Below, piece after piece: positions 10,178-19,800 of a stretch of 55,792 nt of DNA (position 1 is its first letter; every line of letters begins with the position of its first letter). Made by a program: the position numbers and the translations under genes. A model generated the notes under the pieces. It did no database searches. It was not told the DNA's origin and worked only from the letters and a program-made list of their open reading frames with translations. The stretch comes from Nocardia pseudovaccinii NBRC 100343 (GTDB lineage: Bacteria; Actinomycetota; Actinomycetes; Mycobacteriales; Mycobacteriaceae): positions 1-55,792 of the forward strand of contig NZ_BDBY01000266.1 in the NCBI RefSeq assembly GCF_001613225.1. The letters are read 5' to 3'.

Positions 10178-11602
10178 TTACCGTTCGGCAGAAACCGTTG
10201 AGTCAGTTATGGTCGGCGCGGCGAGGGTGGAGCGTTTACGGCCGTAGCCCAGGTAGACCGCAATGCCGACGAGCACCCAAACCGCGAAACGCACCCAGGT
10301 CAGCCCGTCCAAGGTGGTTGCCAGCAGTACGCAGCCGATCAGCGCGAGAATCGGCACCAGCGGCACCAATGGGGTGCGGAACGGCCGTTCCCGATTCGGC
10401 TCCAGCTTTCGCAGCACCAGCACTCCGACACAAACCACCGCGAAAGCGGACAGCGCGCCGATATTCACCAATTCGACGACGATATCGATCGGCAGCAGAC
10501 CGGCAATGGTCGCGCAGACGACGCCCAGCAGCAGCGTCAGCCGGACCGGAGTGGCCCGCTTACCGGTTTCGGCGAGACCGCGCGGCAGCAGACGGTCGCG
10601 GCACATCGCGAACATCAGCCGCACCTGTGCGTAGACGATCAGCAAAAGGCCCTTCGTGAGCGCGATGATCGAGGCGATCACGATGACATTGCCGATCCAG
10701 CCGACGTGCAGATTCCCGAAGGCGGTCGCGATCGGCGAGGCGTTGTTCAGGGTGGCGAACGGTGCGATGCCGGTGAGCACGGCGCTGACCAGTGCGTACA
10801 GCAGGGTAGCGACCAGGACCGTGCCGATGATCGCGAACGGGATATCGCGGCGGGGGTTGCGCGCCTCTTCGGCGGATGCGGCGACGACATCGAATCCGAG
10901 GAAGGCGAAGAAGGCGATCGCGGCGCCGCCGACGATGCCACTGAATCCGAACGGCGCGAACGGGGTCCAGTTGCCGATATCGATGTGCGGTGCGCCGATC
11001 GCGACGACCAGGACCAGCAGGCCGATCGTCACCGCGACCAGTGCCTTGGTGATCCGGGCCGTCAGCGTCACCTCGCCGACCAGGACCGCGACGATGACGC
11101 CGATGATGAGCACGGCGGGCAGGTTGACGATGCCGCCCTCGGACGGGCCCGCCGTGATCGCGGTGGGCAAAGTGATGCCGAACATGGAGTCCAGCGCCGA
11201 GACGACGCTGCCGGACCAGCCGATCGCCACGGCCGCGCCCGCGATGACGAATTCGAGCAGCAGATTCCAGCCGACCAGGAACGCTGGACCTTCGCCGAGG
11301 GTGGCGTAGGTGTAGGTATAGGCACTGCCGGAGACCGGCACCATGGCCGCGAGTTCGCTGTAGCAGAGCGCGACGAGCACACAGACGGTTCCGGCCAGCA
11401 GGAACGACAGCACAATCGACGGCCCGGCCTTCTCGGCAGCCGCGACACCGGTGATGACGAAGATGCCCGCCCCGACGATCGTGCCCACACCCATGGCCGT
11501 GAGGTCGATCCGCCCCAGACTGCGCTTCAGGGTCGGCGACCCTGAAGCGGGGCTCGTCGCGGTGTCGGGCAGGCGGCGGCGCCACCGGGTTGGGCTGGTC
11601 AT
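10178..11602 (-). CDS. APC-family amino-acid permease, cationic amino-acid transporter type (474 aa)
   Basis: Integral membrane transporter with about 12-14 helices. The first helix contains the substrate-backbone-binding GVGTIVGAGIFVITG motif typical of APC permeases of the CAT/YfnA group. ATG 11602 has GGGAG close upstream; a TTG at 11614 is less likely. It is transcribed alone, divergent from the EthA-like monooxygenase. The 360-base intergenic region carries a 24-bp perfect palindrome. The amino acid carried is not deducible. Confidence 0.92.
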   Translation of the reverse strand: MTSPTRWRRRLPDTATSPASGSPTLKRSLGRIDLTAMGVGTIVGAGIFVITGVAAAEKAGPSIVLSFLLAGTVCVLVALCYSELAAMVPVSGSAYTYTYATLGEGPAFLVGWNLLLEFVIAGAAVAIGWSGSVVSALDSMFGITLPTAITAGPSEGGIVNLPAVLIIGVIVAVLVGEVTLTARITKALVAVTIGLLVLVVAIGAPHIDIGNWTPFAPFGFSGIVGGAAIAFFAFLGFDVVAASAEEARNPRRDIPFAIIGTVLVATLLYALVSAVLTGIAPFATLNNASPIATAFGNLHVGWIGNVIVIASIIALTKGLLLIVYAQVRLMFAMCRDRLLPRGLAETGKRATPVRLTLLLGVVCATIAGLLPIDIVVELVNIGALSAFAVVCVGVLVLRKLEPNRERPFRTPLVPLVPILALIGCVLLATTLDGLTWVRFAVWVLVGIAVYLGYGRKRSTLAAPTITDSTVSAER

Positions 11603-11722
11603 GAACTCCCTCAATGCATGCTCTGGCTGCGGCCGACCGGCCGAGTCGGCTATCCATTGTGGTCGGCGGAGTTGGCGAGGCCGACGCCGGGGCGATCAGC
11701 AAGCAATCCATACCCACGAATG

Positions 11723-11746
11723 CGTGGCGTGCAGCTGCACGCCACG
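11723..11746. promoter_or_regulatory. 24-bp perfect palindrome between permease and monooxygenase genes
   Basis: Twelve-base arms CGTGGCGTGCAG and CTGCACGCCACG meet with no spacer; the symmetry breaks on the next base on both sides. The site lies 121 bases upstream of the permease start and 219 bases upstream of the monooxygenase start, inside an otherwise gene-free stretch (11603-11964). It is probably a dimeric repressor operator, since it is not followed by a T-run and sits between divergent genes. The cognate regulator is not evident nearby. Confidence 0.55.
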
Positions 11747-11964
11747 TGCACCGCTGCAACGCCCGCAACCCGCCCCGCCGCAATCGCTGGGCAAGCGACA
11801 CTTGGACGGTTGATCACCATGTAACCGTGGCGGCAAACGCCGAGAGAAGCACGCCGCCAGCGCATTCTCCAAGGCGGCTAGACGTTACTGGAGATAACAG
11901 GTAATCTTGGAGGACGGTCGGGCAAGGGTGCTCGGGTGAGAGCAGAACGAAACGGATTACCTCA

Positions 11965-13476
11965 ATGACGCGGCATGTCGACGTACTGATCATTGGCGCG
12001 GGCCTGTCCGGCATCGGGATGGCGTGCCATCTCACCCGCGAGCAGACCGGACGCAGCTATACGATCCTGGAACGCCGCACCGCCATCGGCGGGACCTGGG
12101 ATCTGTTCCGGTACCCGGGCATCCGCTCCGACTCCGACATGTTGACCTTCGGCTTCGGCTTCCGTCCGTGGATCGGCACCAAGGTGCTCGCCGACGGCCC
12201 GCACATCCGCCAATACATCGAGGACACCGCCGCCGAATACGGCGTCACCGAGCACATTCGGTTCGGGCGCAAGATGACCAAGGCCAGCTGGTCGAGCGAA
12301 GCCGAGCTGTGGACCGTCGAGGCGCTCGACGAGCAGACCGGCGAGACCGAGATCTACACCAGCAACTTCCTCGTCGGCTGCACCGGCTACTACGACTTCG
12401 ACAACGGATACCGCCCGCGGTTTCCGGGCGAGGCGGAGTTCCGCGGGCAGATCGTGCACCCACAGCACTGGCCGGAAGGTCTGGACTACCGCGGAAAGCG
12501 CGTCGTGGTGATCGGCAGCGGCGCGACCGCGATCACGCTGGTCCCGGCGATGGCCGACGACACCGCGCACATCACCATGCTGCAGCGCTCGCCCACTTAC
12601 ATCACCGCACTGCCCGCCGATGACCCGGTCGCCGTCGGCATGAAGTACGCGCGGGTGCCGGAGAAGATCGCCTATCGGGCCGGGCGGGCACGCAATATCG
12701 CCTTGCAGCGGGCCAGCTTCCAGCTCTCGCGCACCAATCCCGAGCTGTCGAAGAAACTGCTGCTCGCCGCGGTGCGGATGCAACTCGGCAAGCAGTTCGA
12801 CATGCGGCACTTCACGCCGTCGTACAACCCGTGGGACCAGCGGCTGTGCGTCGTCCCGAACGGCGACCTGTTCAAGGTCCTGCGCAGTGGTAAGGCATCG
12901 ATCGTCACCGATCACATCGACCGCTTCACCGAAACCGGCATTCGGCTCGCATCCGGGGAAGAACTCCCCGCCGATATCGTCATCAGCGCAACCGGTCTCA
13001 CCGTGCAGATCCTCGGCGGCGCGGCACTCGATGTGGACGGCGAGCCGGTGTCGACCCGTGAGCACGTGGTCTACAAGGGCACCCTGCTCGACGGCATCCC
13101 CAACGCGATGCTGGTCCTCGGCTACACGAACGCATCGTGGACGCTGAAGGCGGATCTGGCCGCCGAATACTTCTGCCGCCTGCTCAACCACATGAAGGCC
13201 AACGGCTACACCAAGGTCGTCGCGATCGCCGAAGACGCCGACCGCTCCGATCAATCACTGATGGGCGGCGCCCTGACCTCCGGCTACATCCAACGCGGCG
13301 ACGGTGTCATGCCCCGCCAGGGGGCCCGCGGCCCCTGGCAGGTCATCAACAACTACTTCCGCGACCGCGCGCTACTACGCAAGGCGCCGTTGGAGGACGG
13401 GGTACTCACCTTCGACGGTGCCGCCGCCCGGCCCGGCCGCAAGTCGAGAGGCCAGGCGCGCAAGCGGATTGCATAG
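11965..13476 (+). CDS. EthA-like FAD-containing Baeyer-Villiger monooxygenase (503 aa)
   Basis: Flavin monooxygenase that inserts oxygen next to a carbonyl or oxidises sulfur, using NADPH. FAD-binding GAGLSGIG lies at residues 11-18, followed by GGTWDLFRYPGIRSDSDM. A Baeyer-Villiger-type fingerprint FRGQIVHPQHWP and NADPH-binding VIGSGATA are present. Length and motif wording match mycobacterial EthA, the activator of ethionamide. In M. tuberculosis ethA is divergent from ethR; here the divergent gene is a permease, so this is a paralogue in another context. No strong ribosome site is seen. Confidence 0.92.
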   Translation: MTRHVDVLIIGAGLSGIGMACHLTREQTGRSYTILERRTAIGGTWDLFRYPGIRSDSDMLTFGFGFRPWIGTKVLADGPHIRQYIEDTAAEYGVTEHIRFGRKMTKASWSSEAELWTVEALDEQTGETEIYTSNFLVGCTGYYDFDNGYRPRFPGEAEFRGQIVHPQHWPEGLDYRGKRVVVIGSGATAITLVPAMADDTAHITMLQRSPTYITALPADDPVAVGMKYARVPEKIAYRAGRARNIALQRASFQLSRTNPELSKKLLLAAVRMQLGKQFDMRHFTPSYNPWDQRLCVVPNGDLFKVLRSGKASIVTDHIDRFTETGIRLASGEELPADIVISATGLTVQILGGAALDVDGEPVSTREHVVYKGTLLDGIPNAMLVLGYTNASWTLKADLAAEYFCRLLNHMKANGYTKVVAIAEDADRSDQSLMGGALTSGYIQRGDGVMPRQGARGPWQVINNYFRDRALLRKAPLEDGVLTFDGAAARPGRKSRGQARKRIA

Positions 13477-13488
13477 CCGAGGGGCCGG

Positions 13489-14451
13489 TCAGGGGATCAG
13501 CACGAGCTTGCCGGGTGCGTGTCCGGCGATGCCGACCTCGTGGGCCTTCGCGGCTTCGGCGAGCGGGAAGGTGGTATCGACGATGACGCGCAGCGCGCCG
13601 GACCCGGCGCGCTCGATGAGCCCACCGCGCGCGGCGCCGCGGACTTCGGTGCCCGCGTCCTGCCCCGGACCGTAGCCGAGCAGCTTGATGCCTGCTTCGG
13701 CGCGTCGTGGCGACCCGGCGATCGAGGCGATCCTGGTGCGGTCGGCCACCAGTTCCAGCGAGACGTCGAGGGCCTCGTCGGTACCGGCGAAGTCGACTGC
13801 GGCGGTGATGCCCTGCGGCGCGGCGGCGCGCACTCGGTCGGCGAGTCCAGGGCCGTAGACGACAGGGATGGCGCCGAGCTCGTGCAACAGTGCGTGGTTG
13901 CGTTCGGCGGCGGTGGCGATCACCGTCGCACCCTGAGCGGTGGCCAGTTGCACGCCCATCAGGCCGACGCCGCCTGCCCCGCCGTGGGCGAGTACCGTGT
14001 CGCCAGCACCCACGCCGACGGCATGCAGTGCGTGGACGGCAGTCGTGCCGGTCAGCATCAGCGACCCTGCCTGGGCCCACCCGATTTCGGCGGGTTTGGT
14101 GAAGATCGAGGTAGCCGGGGCCGTGACGTAGTCGGCGTAGGCGGCCGTCACGGGGTACACGATGACCTCGTCCCCGACCTGCACACCGGTCACATCCGCA
14201 CCAACCTCGGTGACGACGCCCGCACACTCCAGACCGATCGAGGGCATCGATGCGGCCACTCCCGCGACCTCCTTGTGGTCTTCGTCCACGGCATGGAAAG
14301 CCCCACTGTAGAGCTTCCAGTCGATCGGATTGACCCCCGCGGCCCGGACCTCGACGACCACGCCGTCGGCGGCCGCGCACGGAGTAGGCACCTCGGTCAC
14401 GGCGAGCACATCGGGTGTGCCATAGGCGGTCGGACGCACGATTCTGGGCAT
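13489..14451 (-). CDS. Quinone oxidoreductase-like MDR family protein (320 aa)
   Basis: NADPH-dependent medium-chain reductase of the zinc-free quinone oxidoreductase branch. The GroES-like N-terminal half (GVNPIDWKLYSG, GDEVIVYPV) is followed by the Rossmann motif HGGAGGVGLMGVQLA and the typical GKLVLIP end. Structural zinc cysteines are absent. ATG 14451 follows AGGAG by seven bases. The gene is convergent with the monooxygenase. An odd 17-bp palindrome lies about 165 bases upstream in a region without a clear divergent regulator. Confidence 0.9.
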   Translation of the reverse strand: MPRIVRPTAYGTPDVLAVTEVPTPCAAADGVVVEVRAAGVNPIDWKLYSGAFHAVDEDHKEVAGVAASMPSIGLECAGVVTEVGADVTGVQVGDEVIVYPVTAAYADYVTAPATSIFTKPAEIGWAQAGSLMLTGTTAVHALHAVGVGAGDTVLAHGGAGGVGLMGVQLATAQGATVIATAAERNHALLHELGAIPVVYGPGLADRVRAAAPQGITAAVDFAGTDEALDVSLELVADRTRIASIAGSPRRAEAGIKLLGYGPGQDAGTEVRGAARGGLIERAGSGALRVIVDTTFPLAEAAKAHEVGIAGHAPGKLVLIP

Positions 14452-14616
14452 GACTGAGCTCCTGTCCTGGTGGGGTGGCAGTCGGCACTGCCCGGCGAAT
14501 AGGCGGCGCGACCGATCGGTTGTCTCGTCGAGAGCGGCGCATCCGCTTCCGAGAACTCCTGAGATCAGTATTGATCCACCGAGACATGATTTCCAGTGCA
14601 ATATTGGTAAGGAGTA

Positions 14617-14633
14617 CTTGCGTTGAACGCAAG
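14617..14633. promoter_or_regulatory. 17-bp odd palindrome upstream of quinone oxidoreductase
   Basis: CTTGCGTT-G-AACGCAAG has perfect 8-base arms around one central base. The CTTG...CAAG layout resembles operators of winged-helix regulators that control quinone-reductase genes. It lies in the 504-base gap 14452-14955, which otherwise holds only weak, fragmentary reading frames. Confidence 0.45.
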
Positions 14634-14838
14634 GGTTGGCACGGTTACGGCGGCTTACAAAGAGAGTTTGCAAGGACTCTTTGCACCCGTCGCCACGACC
14701 GGGCGATGGTCGAATCCGGCCGTCGAGCGGTGGACCGCCGTTCTCGCTGCACTCCGAACCGAACTCGGGCGCGGGGCTCGGACCGCTGGTCGTGGTGGAC
14801 GCCGGTGCGCAGGCCAGGGAGCCGACCTGCGCCAGTGA
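14623..14838 (+). CDS. Possible small protein or decayed gene (71 aa, TTG start)
   Basis: An AAGGAG at 14609-14614 precedes a TTG by eight bases. About 50 residues of compositionally normal protein follow (AAYKESLQGLFAPV, then VERWTAVLAALRTELG), turning arginine/glycine-rich as if out of frame. Two further short open stretches in other frames follow, one ending FYVIRELDQRVEEHLIGRETLGA without close start signals (around 14861-14953). This pattern suggests a frameshifted remnant, perhaps of a former divergent gene. No family was recognised. Confidence 0.25.
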   Translation: MNARVGTVTAAYKESLQGLFAPVATTGRWSNPAVERWTAVLAALRTELGRGARTAGRGGRRCAGQGADLRQ

Positions 14839-14955
14839 GTTGACCAGCGGCTACGCCGTATCCGGTGGATTTTCGGCGATTTCTACGTGATCAGGGAGTT
14901 GGATCAGCGGGTCGAGGAACATCTCATCGGGCGAGAGACGCTCGGTGCGTAGTGA

Positions 14956-15969
14956 TCAACTGGCAAGCGGTGGATTGCTGCTGCTGACACAGTTCTTCTG
15001 GACGTCCCGGCCAGGGAGGGCTTGTGTCGATGCGCCCATGCGACCGGACCGTGCGATCAGCGGCACAGCCGTCACCTTCGCATCGCGGTACGGGCGGCGG
15101 AGGATGGCGGCGCCACGTGTCTCTACATCGTCGAGACGCTTGTGGAAGAAGCCCATCACGAATCTCATTATCGGGCGGTAGTCGGGGGCGATTGCGCCGA
15201 GGATCTGTTCACCCTGTATGAGTGAGGTACGCGCGGAACGTGCCGTGGCCGAGATCAGCGCCCTGACGCCTGAAGTGTCCAGTCCCTGTTCGAGGTCTGC
15301 CCTGGTCACGCTGTACCGGTCGAGGTCGGACAGCGGCAGGCACAGTCGCCCGTCTCGCAGGTCCTCGAACACGTCGGTGAGGAAGTCTGTTCGCTGCGTC
15401 CCGTCGGAGAGCATGCGCGCGAAGGACAGGAAGTTTCGGTCCGGGGCTAGACCTGGCATAGCTTCGGTGGTGACCATGAAAGACGGCAGCACGACTGTGT
15501 CGATATAGCGCTGGTAGTCGGATTCCTGAGCGAATCCGGGGAAGTCCAGATCGATGCGAGTCCCAGCCAGGTACGAGTCGAGCCAGGTGCGCGAAAGCTT
15601 CTGCACGTCGGCGGAGTGCAGATATGGCCGTAACAGTTGGTGCTCGGAACTGCCGGTGTCCAGCGCCGCCCCCACATGGGCGGCCCACTCCTCGAACCGC
15701 TGCGTCCGCCCCTCGACAGGGCCACTGTCACAAAGGTCATCGGTGTAACGCACCAACGCTGCTACCGCGACCATATGCGGCAGTCCCTCCGGCGGAACCA
15801 ATACCCGCGTCGGCAACCAGACAGAGAAATCTCTGCGTCGTAAATACCGTGCCGCAGCTGTATAGTCGGCGCGCACCGCGCGGTCCCGCACCCCCACATC
15901 CAAGCAACGTCGCCATGATCGCACGAGCACTCCCCCCAGATCGTCCGTTACACAAGGGATTCTGATCAT
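14956..15969 (-). CDS. Squalene/phytoene synthase-like protein (337 aa)
   Basis: Trans-isoprenyl diphosphate synthase fold of the head-to-head type. Two Asp-rich magnesium-diphosphate motifs are seen: DDLCD near residue 76 and DFLTDVFED near 198, the latter matching the second DxxxD-type motif. The DYTAAARYLRRRDFSVW opening is family-typical. The ATG at 15969 is weakly supported; a GTG at 15924 has GGGGGGAG five bases upstream and may be the true start. No carotenoid desaturase or hopanoid cyclase is adjacent, so the product (phytoene, squalene or other) is open. Confidence 0.8.
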   Translation of the reverse strand: MIRIPCVTDDLGGVLVRSWRRCLDVGVRDRAVRADYTAAARYLRRRDFSVWLPTRVLVPPEGLPHMVAVAALVRYTDDLCDSGPVEGRTQRFEEWAAHVGAALDTGSSEHQLLRPYLHSADVQKLSRTWLDSYLAGTRIDLDFPGFAQESDYQRYIDTVVLPSFMVTTEAMPGLAPDRNFLSFARMLSDGTQRTDFLTDVFEDLRDGRLCLPLSDLDRYSVTRADLEQGLDTSGVRALISATARSARTSLIQGEQILGAIAPDYRPIMRFVMGFFHKRLDDVETRGAAILRRPYRDAKVTAVPLIARSGRMGASTQALPGRDVQKNCVSSSNPPLAS

Positions 15970-16009
15970 ATTCGGTCTCGTCCCAGGACTTCGAGGGATC
16001 GTGAGCGAA

Positions 16010-16197
16010 TTACTCGGTGAGCCCGTCGAATGTCGGTGCGAGGGGGCGGTAGACGGTGGGTCGTGTCATCCGAACTCGGCAGCGATCTGCGCGACGGCAT
16101 TCCGGCGCTTGCCCTCGGTGTCGACCTCGTCGGACGTCGCGCGCCAGCCGTACCTGCCGCGGACCGAGTTTCGGTTTCTGCCCACCGGTGCGGCCAT
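16010..16197 (-). pseudogene. Remnant of serine-recombinase-type helix-turn-helix, frameshifted
   Basis: One frame reads RRNAVAQIAAEFG to a TGA at 16068-16066. Starting at 16069 the shifted frame continues as TRPTVYRPLAPTFDGLTE to TAA at 16010. Joined by restoring one base, they give AQIAAEFGVTRPTVYR, matching the C-terminal Hin/resolvase helix-turn-helix consensus (IA-x-x-F-GVSRxTVYR). The catalytic recombinase domain is not found here. It lies between the phytoene-synthase-like gene and the TetR gene. Confidence 0.5.
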
Positions 16198-16235
16198 GGG
16201 CGCGGGCAGCAGCGAGGCCGTCGCGGCTGCGTGAA

Positions 16236-16847
16236 TCAGGTTGGGGACAAAAGGGTTTCGGCGACCGTCTGCATGTGAGCCAGGTAGGTGGCGCGCGCGC
16301 GTGGGGTGGCGTCTGCGCGGGTGAGGGTGCCGCGAGTCAGGGCGTAGCCGATGGTTTCGGCGATGATGCGCGGCGGGACGGTGGGGGAGATGCGGCCTGC
16401 GGTGTGCAGGCGTTCGAGGTAGCGGGTGAAGCGGCGGATGGGGCGTTCGGCGATTTCCTGGGCGAGGATGGCGACTCGGTTGTCGACGGCACCGCGTTCA
16501 TCGATGATGCGCAGCATGGGTCCGGCTGTGCGGACCGCGGCGGCGAAGGCATCGATGGTGGCGGCCAGCATCACTCGGGGATCGTCGGTATCGATATCGG
16601 GTTCCTGGGCATCGAGGAAATCGTCGCGGACCCGGGCGGCGAGGGCGAGGAAGATTTCGTCCTTGGAAGCGAAGTAGACATACATCGTCGCGCGGGAAAC
16701 GCCTGCGGCGGTGGTGATATCGGCGACGGTGGTCTTGTCGTAGCCGCGCTCGGCGAAGACGTCGGCGGCGGCATCGAGCAGCGCGCGATGGCGGTCGGTA
16801 TCGGATCGTTCCCGCGCCGCACGTACCGACCAGCCTGCCTGTGTCAT
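16236..16847 (-). CDS. TetR-family regulator of the acyl-CoA carboxylase (203 aa)
   Basis: TetR helix-turn-helix at the N-terminus (RHRALLDAAADVFAERG, then ITTAAGVSRATMYVYFASK) and an all-helical ligand domain. ATG 16847 gives a normal length; extension to 16898 would run through the operator palindrome. It is divergent from the fused acyl-CoA carboxylase with a 22-bp perfect palindrome midway, 13-14 bases from each start codon. It very likely represses both genes. Neither start has a clear ribosome site, so the transcripts may be leaderless or nearly so. Confidence 0.92.
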   Translation of the reverse strand: MTQAGWSVRAARERSDTDRHRALLDAAADVFAERGYDKTTVADITTAAGVSRATMYVYFASKDEIFLALAARVRDDFLDAQEPDIDTDDPRVMLAATIDAFAAAVRTAGPMLRIIDERGAVDNRVAILAQEIAERPIRRFTRYLERLHTAGRISPTVPPRIIAETIGYALTRGTLTRADATPRARATYLAHMQTVAETLLSPT

Positions 16848-16860
16848 GAAATCATCGTCG

Positions 16861-16882
16861 TTGACATTGACGTCAATGTCAA
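16861..16882. promoter_or_regulatory. 22-bp perfect palindromic operator between TetR and carboxylase genes
   Basis: The arms TTGACATTGAC and GTCAATGTCAA meet without a spacer. Each arm contains TTGACA, a consensus -35 hexamer, on its own strand. It is symmetrically placed 13 bases from the TetR ATG and 14 bases from the carboxylase ATG, as expected for an autoregulated divergent TetR operator. Confidence 0.75.
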
Positions 16883-16896
16883 AGCACACTGTCGGC

Positions 16897-19800
16897 ATGC
16901 ATGTGGTGGTGGCGAACAGGGGTGAGGTGGCGGTCCGGGTGATCCGGACGGCACGCGAGCGGAATTACTCGACTCTTGCGCTCTATACCGGTGCGGAGGC
17001 GACAGCCCTGCCGGTGCGTTTGGCTGATGACGCGGTCCAATTGCCGGGCATCGGTGCCGCCGCGTATCTGGACATCGCGGCTGTAGTCGCCGCGGCCAAG
17101 GGGCCGGTGCCGATGCACTGGTGCATCCCGGCTACGGATTCCTCAGTGAGAGTGCCGATTTCGCGGCAGCATGCGCGGCCGCCGGTCTGGTATTCGTCGG
17201 GCCTTCACCCGAGGTGCTGCGCATTTTCGGCAATAAGCTCTCGGCCCGCGACGCCGCACGACAGGTCGAAGTCGCGGTCCTGCCCGCAACGTCCGTCGGC
17301 GCGGACCTGGCGGAAATTTCCGCGTTCTTCGCCGACCACCCGAACGGTGTGATGCTGAAGGCCGCAGCCGGTGGCGGCGGACGCGGCATGCGTGCGGTCC
17401 ACACTGCGGACACACTCGCCGAATCACTCGAGCGCTGCCGAGCCGAAGCCCGCGCCGGTTTCGGCGATGACACCGTATACGCCGAAGCACTGGCCGCCGA
17501 CGCGCGCCATATCGAGATCCAGGTCGTCGCGGACGGGCACCGAGCCATCACCGTCGGCGACCGCGACTGCAGCATCCAACGCCGCCACCAGAAACTCGTC
17601 GAAATCGCCCCGGCCCCGAATCTGCCTGCCGCCCTTCGAGAACGACTGCACCGCGACGCCATCCGCATAGCCGAATCGGTCTCCTGCCACGGCGTGATCA
17701 CCGTCGAATTCCTGGTCACCGCGACCGACGCCTGGTTCCTCGAGGTCAACCCGCGCCTCCAGGTCGAACACACCGTCACCGAGGCGGTAACCGGGGTGGA
17801 CCTGGTGGCAGTCCAACTCGATCTGGCCCGCGGCGCTGCCCTGCGCGAACTCGCTCTCGGCGACCTTGTGCCGGAGACGACGGGTCGTGCTGTTCGAGCG
17901 AATGACTGTGTGCGGGGGTTCGCGGTGCAGGCGCGCGTCAATGCCGAAATGGTCACGGCGGGTGGGGAGGTTCTGCCGAGCACCGGTGTGCTGACCGAAT
18001 TCGCCGCGCCGACCGGGGTGGGCGTTCGGGTGGATACCGCGGCGTGCACGGGCATGCGACAGGGGGCGCAGTTCGACTCGTTGCTGGCGAAGGTTATCGC
18101 ACAGGGGCCGACGTATTCGGCTGCGATGCGGAGGTGTTCGGATGCGTTGGCGGAAACCGTGATTGCCGGTGTCGATACCAACACGGGTTTGCTGCGCGCG
18201 GTGTTGGAGCAGCTCACCGATGGAACCAGTGTTTCCACTTCGTGGTTCGAGGACGGTATCGGCGAACTTGTCGGTCGGGCAGGCGATTACGCATCTACTG
18301 CGGCCCGGCGCGCGGTCGGCTCGGAAGGTCCGGCGCATCAGCTCGCCGAGCATCGAAACCCGGCGGCAGCAGCCGATCTCCAGGTAAGGCTCGAAGACGA
18401 TGAGCAGGGCATGCGATCGCCGATGGGCGGTACCGTCGTGAGCTTGGCGGAGCCGGGCAGCGTTGTTCCGGCCGGTGCGGAAGTCGCTGTACTCGAGGCA
18501 ATGAAAATGCAGCACGTGCTGCGAGCGGAGCAGCCGCTGCGAGTATCGCGCCACCTGGTGACACCGGGCGCGACGGTCGATCCGCACGCATTGCTATTGA
18601 CTTGGGTCGCGACCGATCATGACGGTCCGGCCGCCGATATCGAGGCTGTCGACCTGGATGCGGTCCGTGCTGATCTGAGCGAAGTGCGCGAGCGGCATCG
18701 AATCGGACTCGATGCGGGCCGTCCGGCCGCCGTAGCGAAAAGGCATGAGCAGGGCCGCCGTACCGCCCGGGAGAACATCGCCGACCTCGTCGACGAGGAC
18801 AGCTTCCTCGAATACGGCGCGCTCGCCGTAGCCGCACAGCGACTGCGCCGCAGCCCCGAAGATCTGATCGCCAACACACCCGCGGACGGGCTGATCGGCG
18901 GCATCGCCACCATCAACGCCGACCGATTCGGCGCGGAAGTCGCTCGCGCACTGGTCATGTCCTACGACTACACCGTGCTGGCCGGTACCCAGGGCATGCG
19001 CAATCACGCCAAAACCGATCGCATGCTCGAACTCGCACACGAACAGCGCATACCAGTGGTGTTCTTCACCGAGGGCGGCGGCGGGCGACCGGGGGATACC
19101 GACTATTCGGGCATTTCGGGCCTCGACGTGACCACCTTTCGCGCAATGGGCGCACTATCGGGTCGAGTCCCGTTGGTAGGCATCGTCTCCGGACGCTGCT
19201 TCGCGGGTAACGCGGCGCTGCTCGGCATGTGCGATGTGGTCATCGCGACCCCGGATGCCAATATCGGGATGGGCGGTCCGGCGATGATCGAGGGCGGCGG
19301 GCTCGGCGTCTACGCACCCGAGGACATCGGCCCCATCGACGTCCAACGCCGCAACGGTGTCGTGCACATCGTTGCCGCCGACGAAGCGGACGCAGTTGCC
19401 GCGGCCCGTCGTTATCTCTCGTATTTCCAAGGGCCGCTGCAGGATTGGACCGCACCGGACCCGCGCGTCACCCGCCACGTGGTGCCCGAGAATCGGCTGC
19501 GCGCTTTCGATATCCGCGAAGTCATCGCCGCTGTAGCCGACATCGACTCGGTCCTGGAACTGCGCCGGGACTGGGGCGTCGGTGTGGTCACCGCTCTCAT
19601 TCGCGTCGAAGGCCGCCCCTTCGGCCTCATCGCCAACGACTGCCACCACCTCGGCGGTGCGATCGATGCCCCCGCCGCCGACAAGCTCAGCGCATTCCTG
19701 CAACTCTGCGACGCCCACGGCCTGCCGATCGTATCCCTCTGCGACACACCGGGTTTCATGGTCGGCCCGGAGGCGGAGAAGGAAGCGACCGTCACCAAGT

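Noticed and set aside
11614..11964. Short ORFs in the permease/monooxygenase gap
   Set aside because: They run through the palindrome, overlap each other in several frames and lack start signals.
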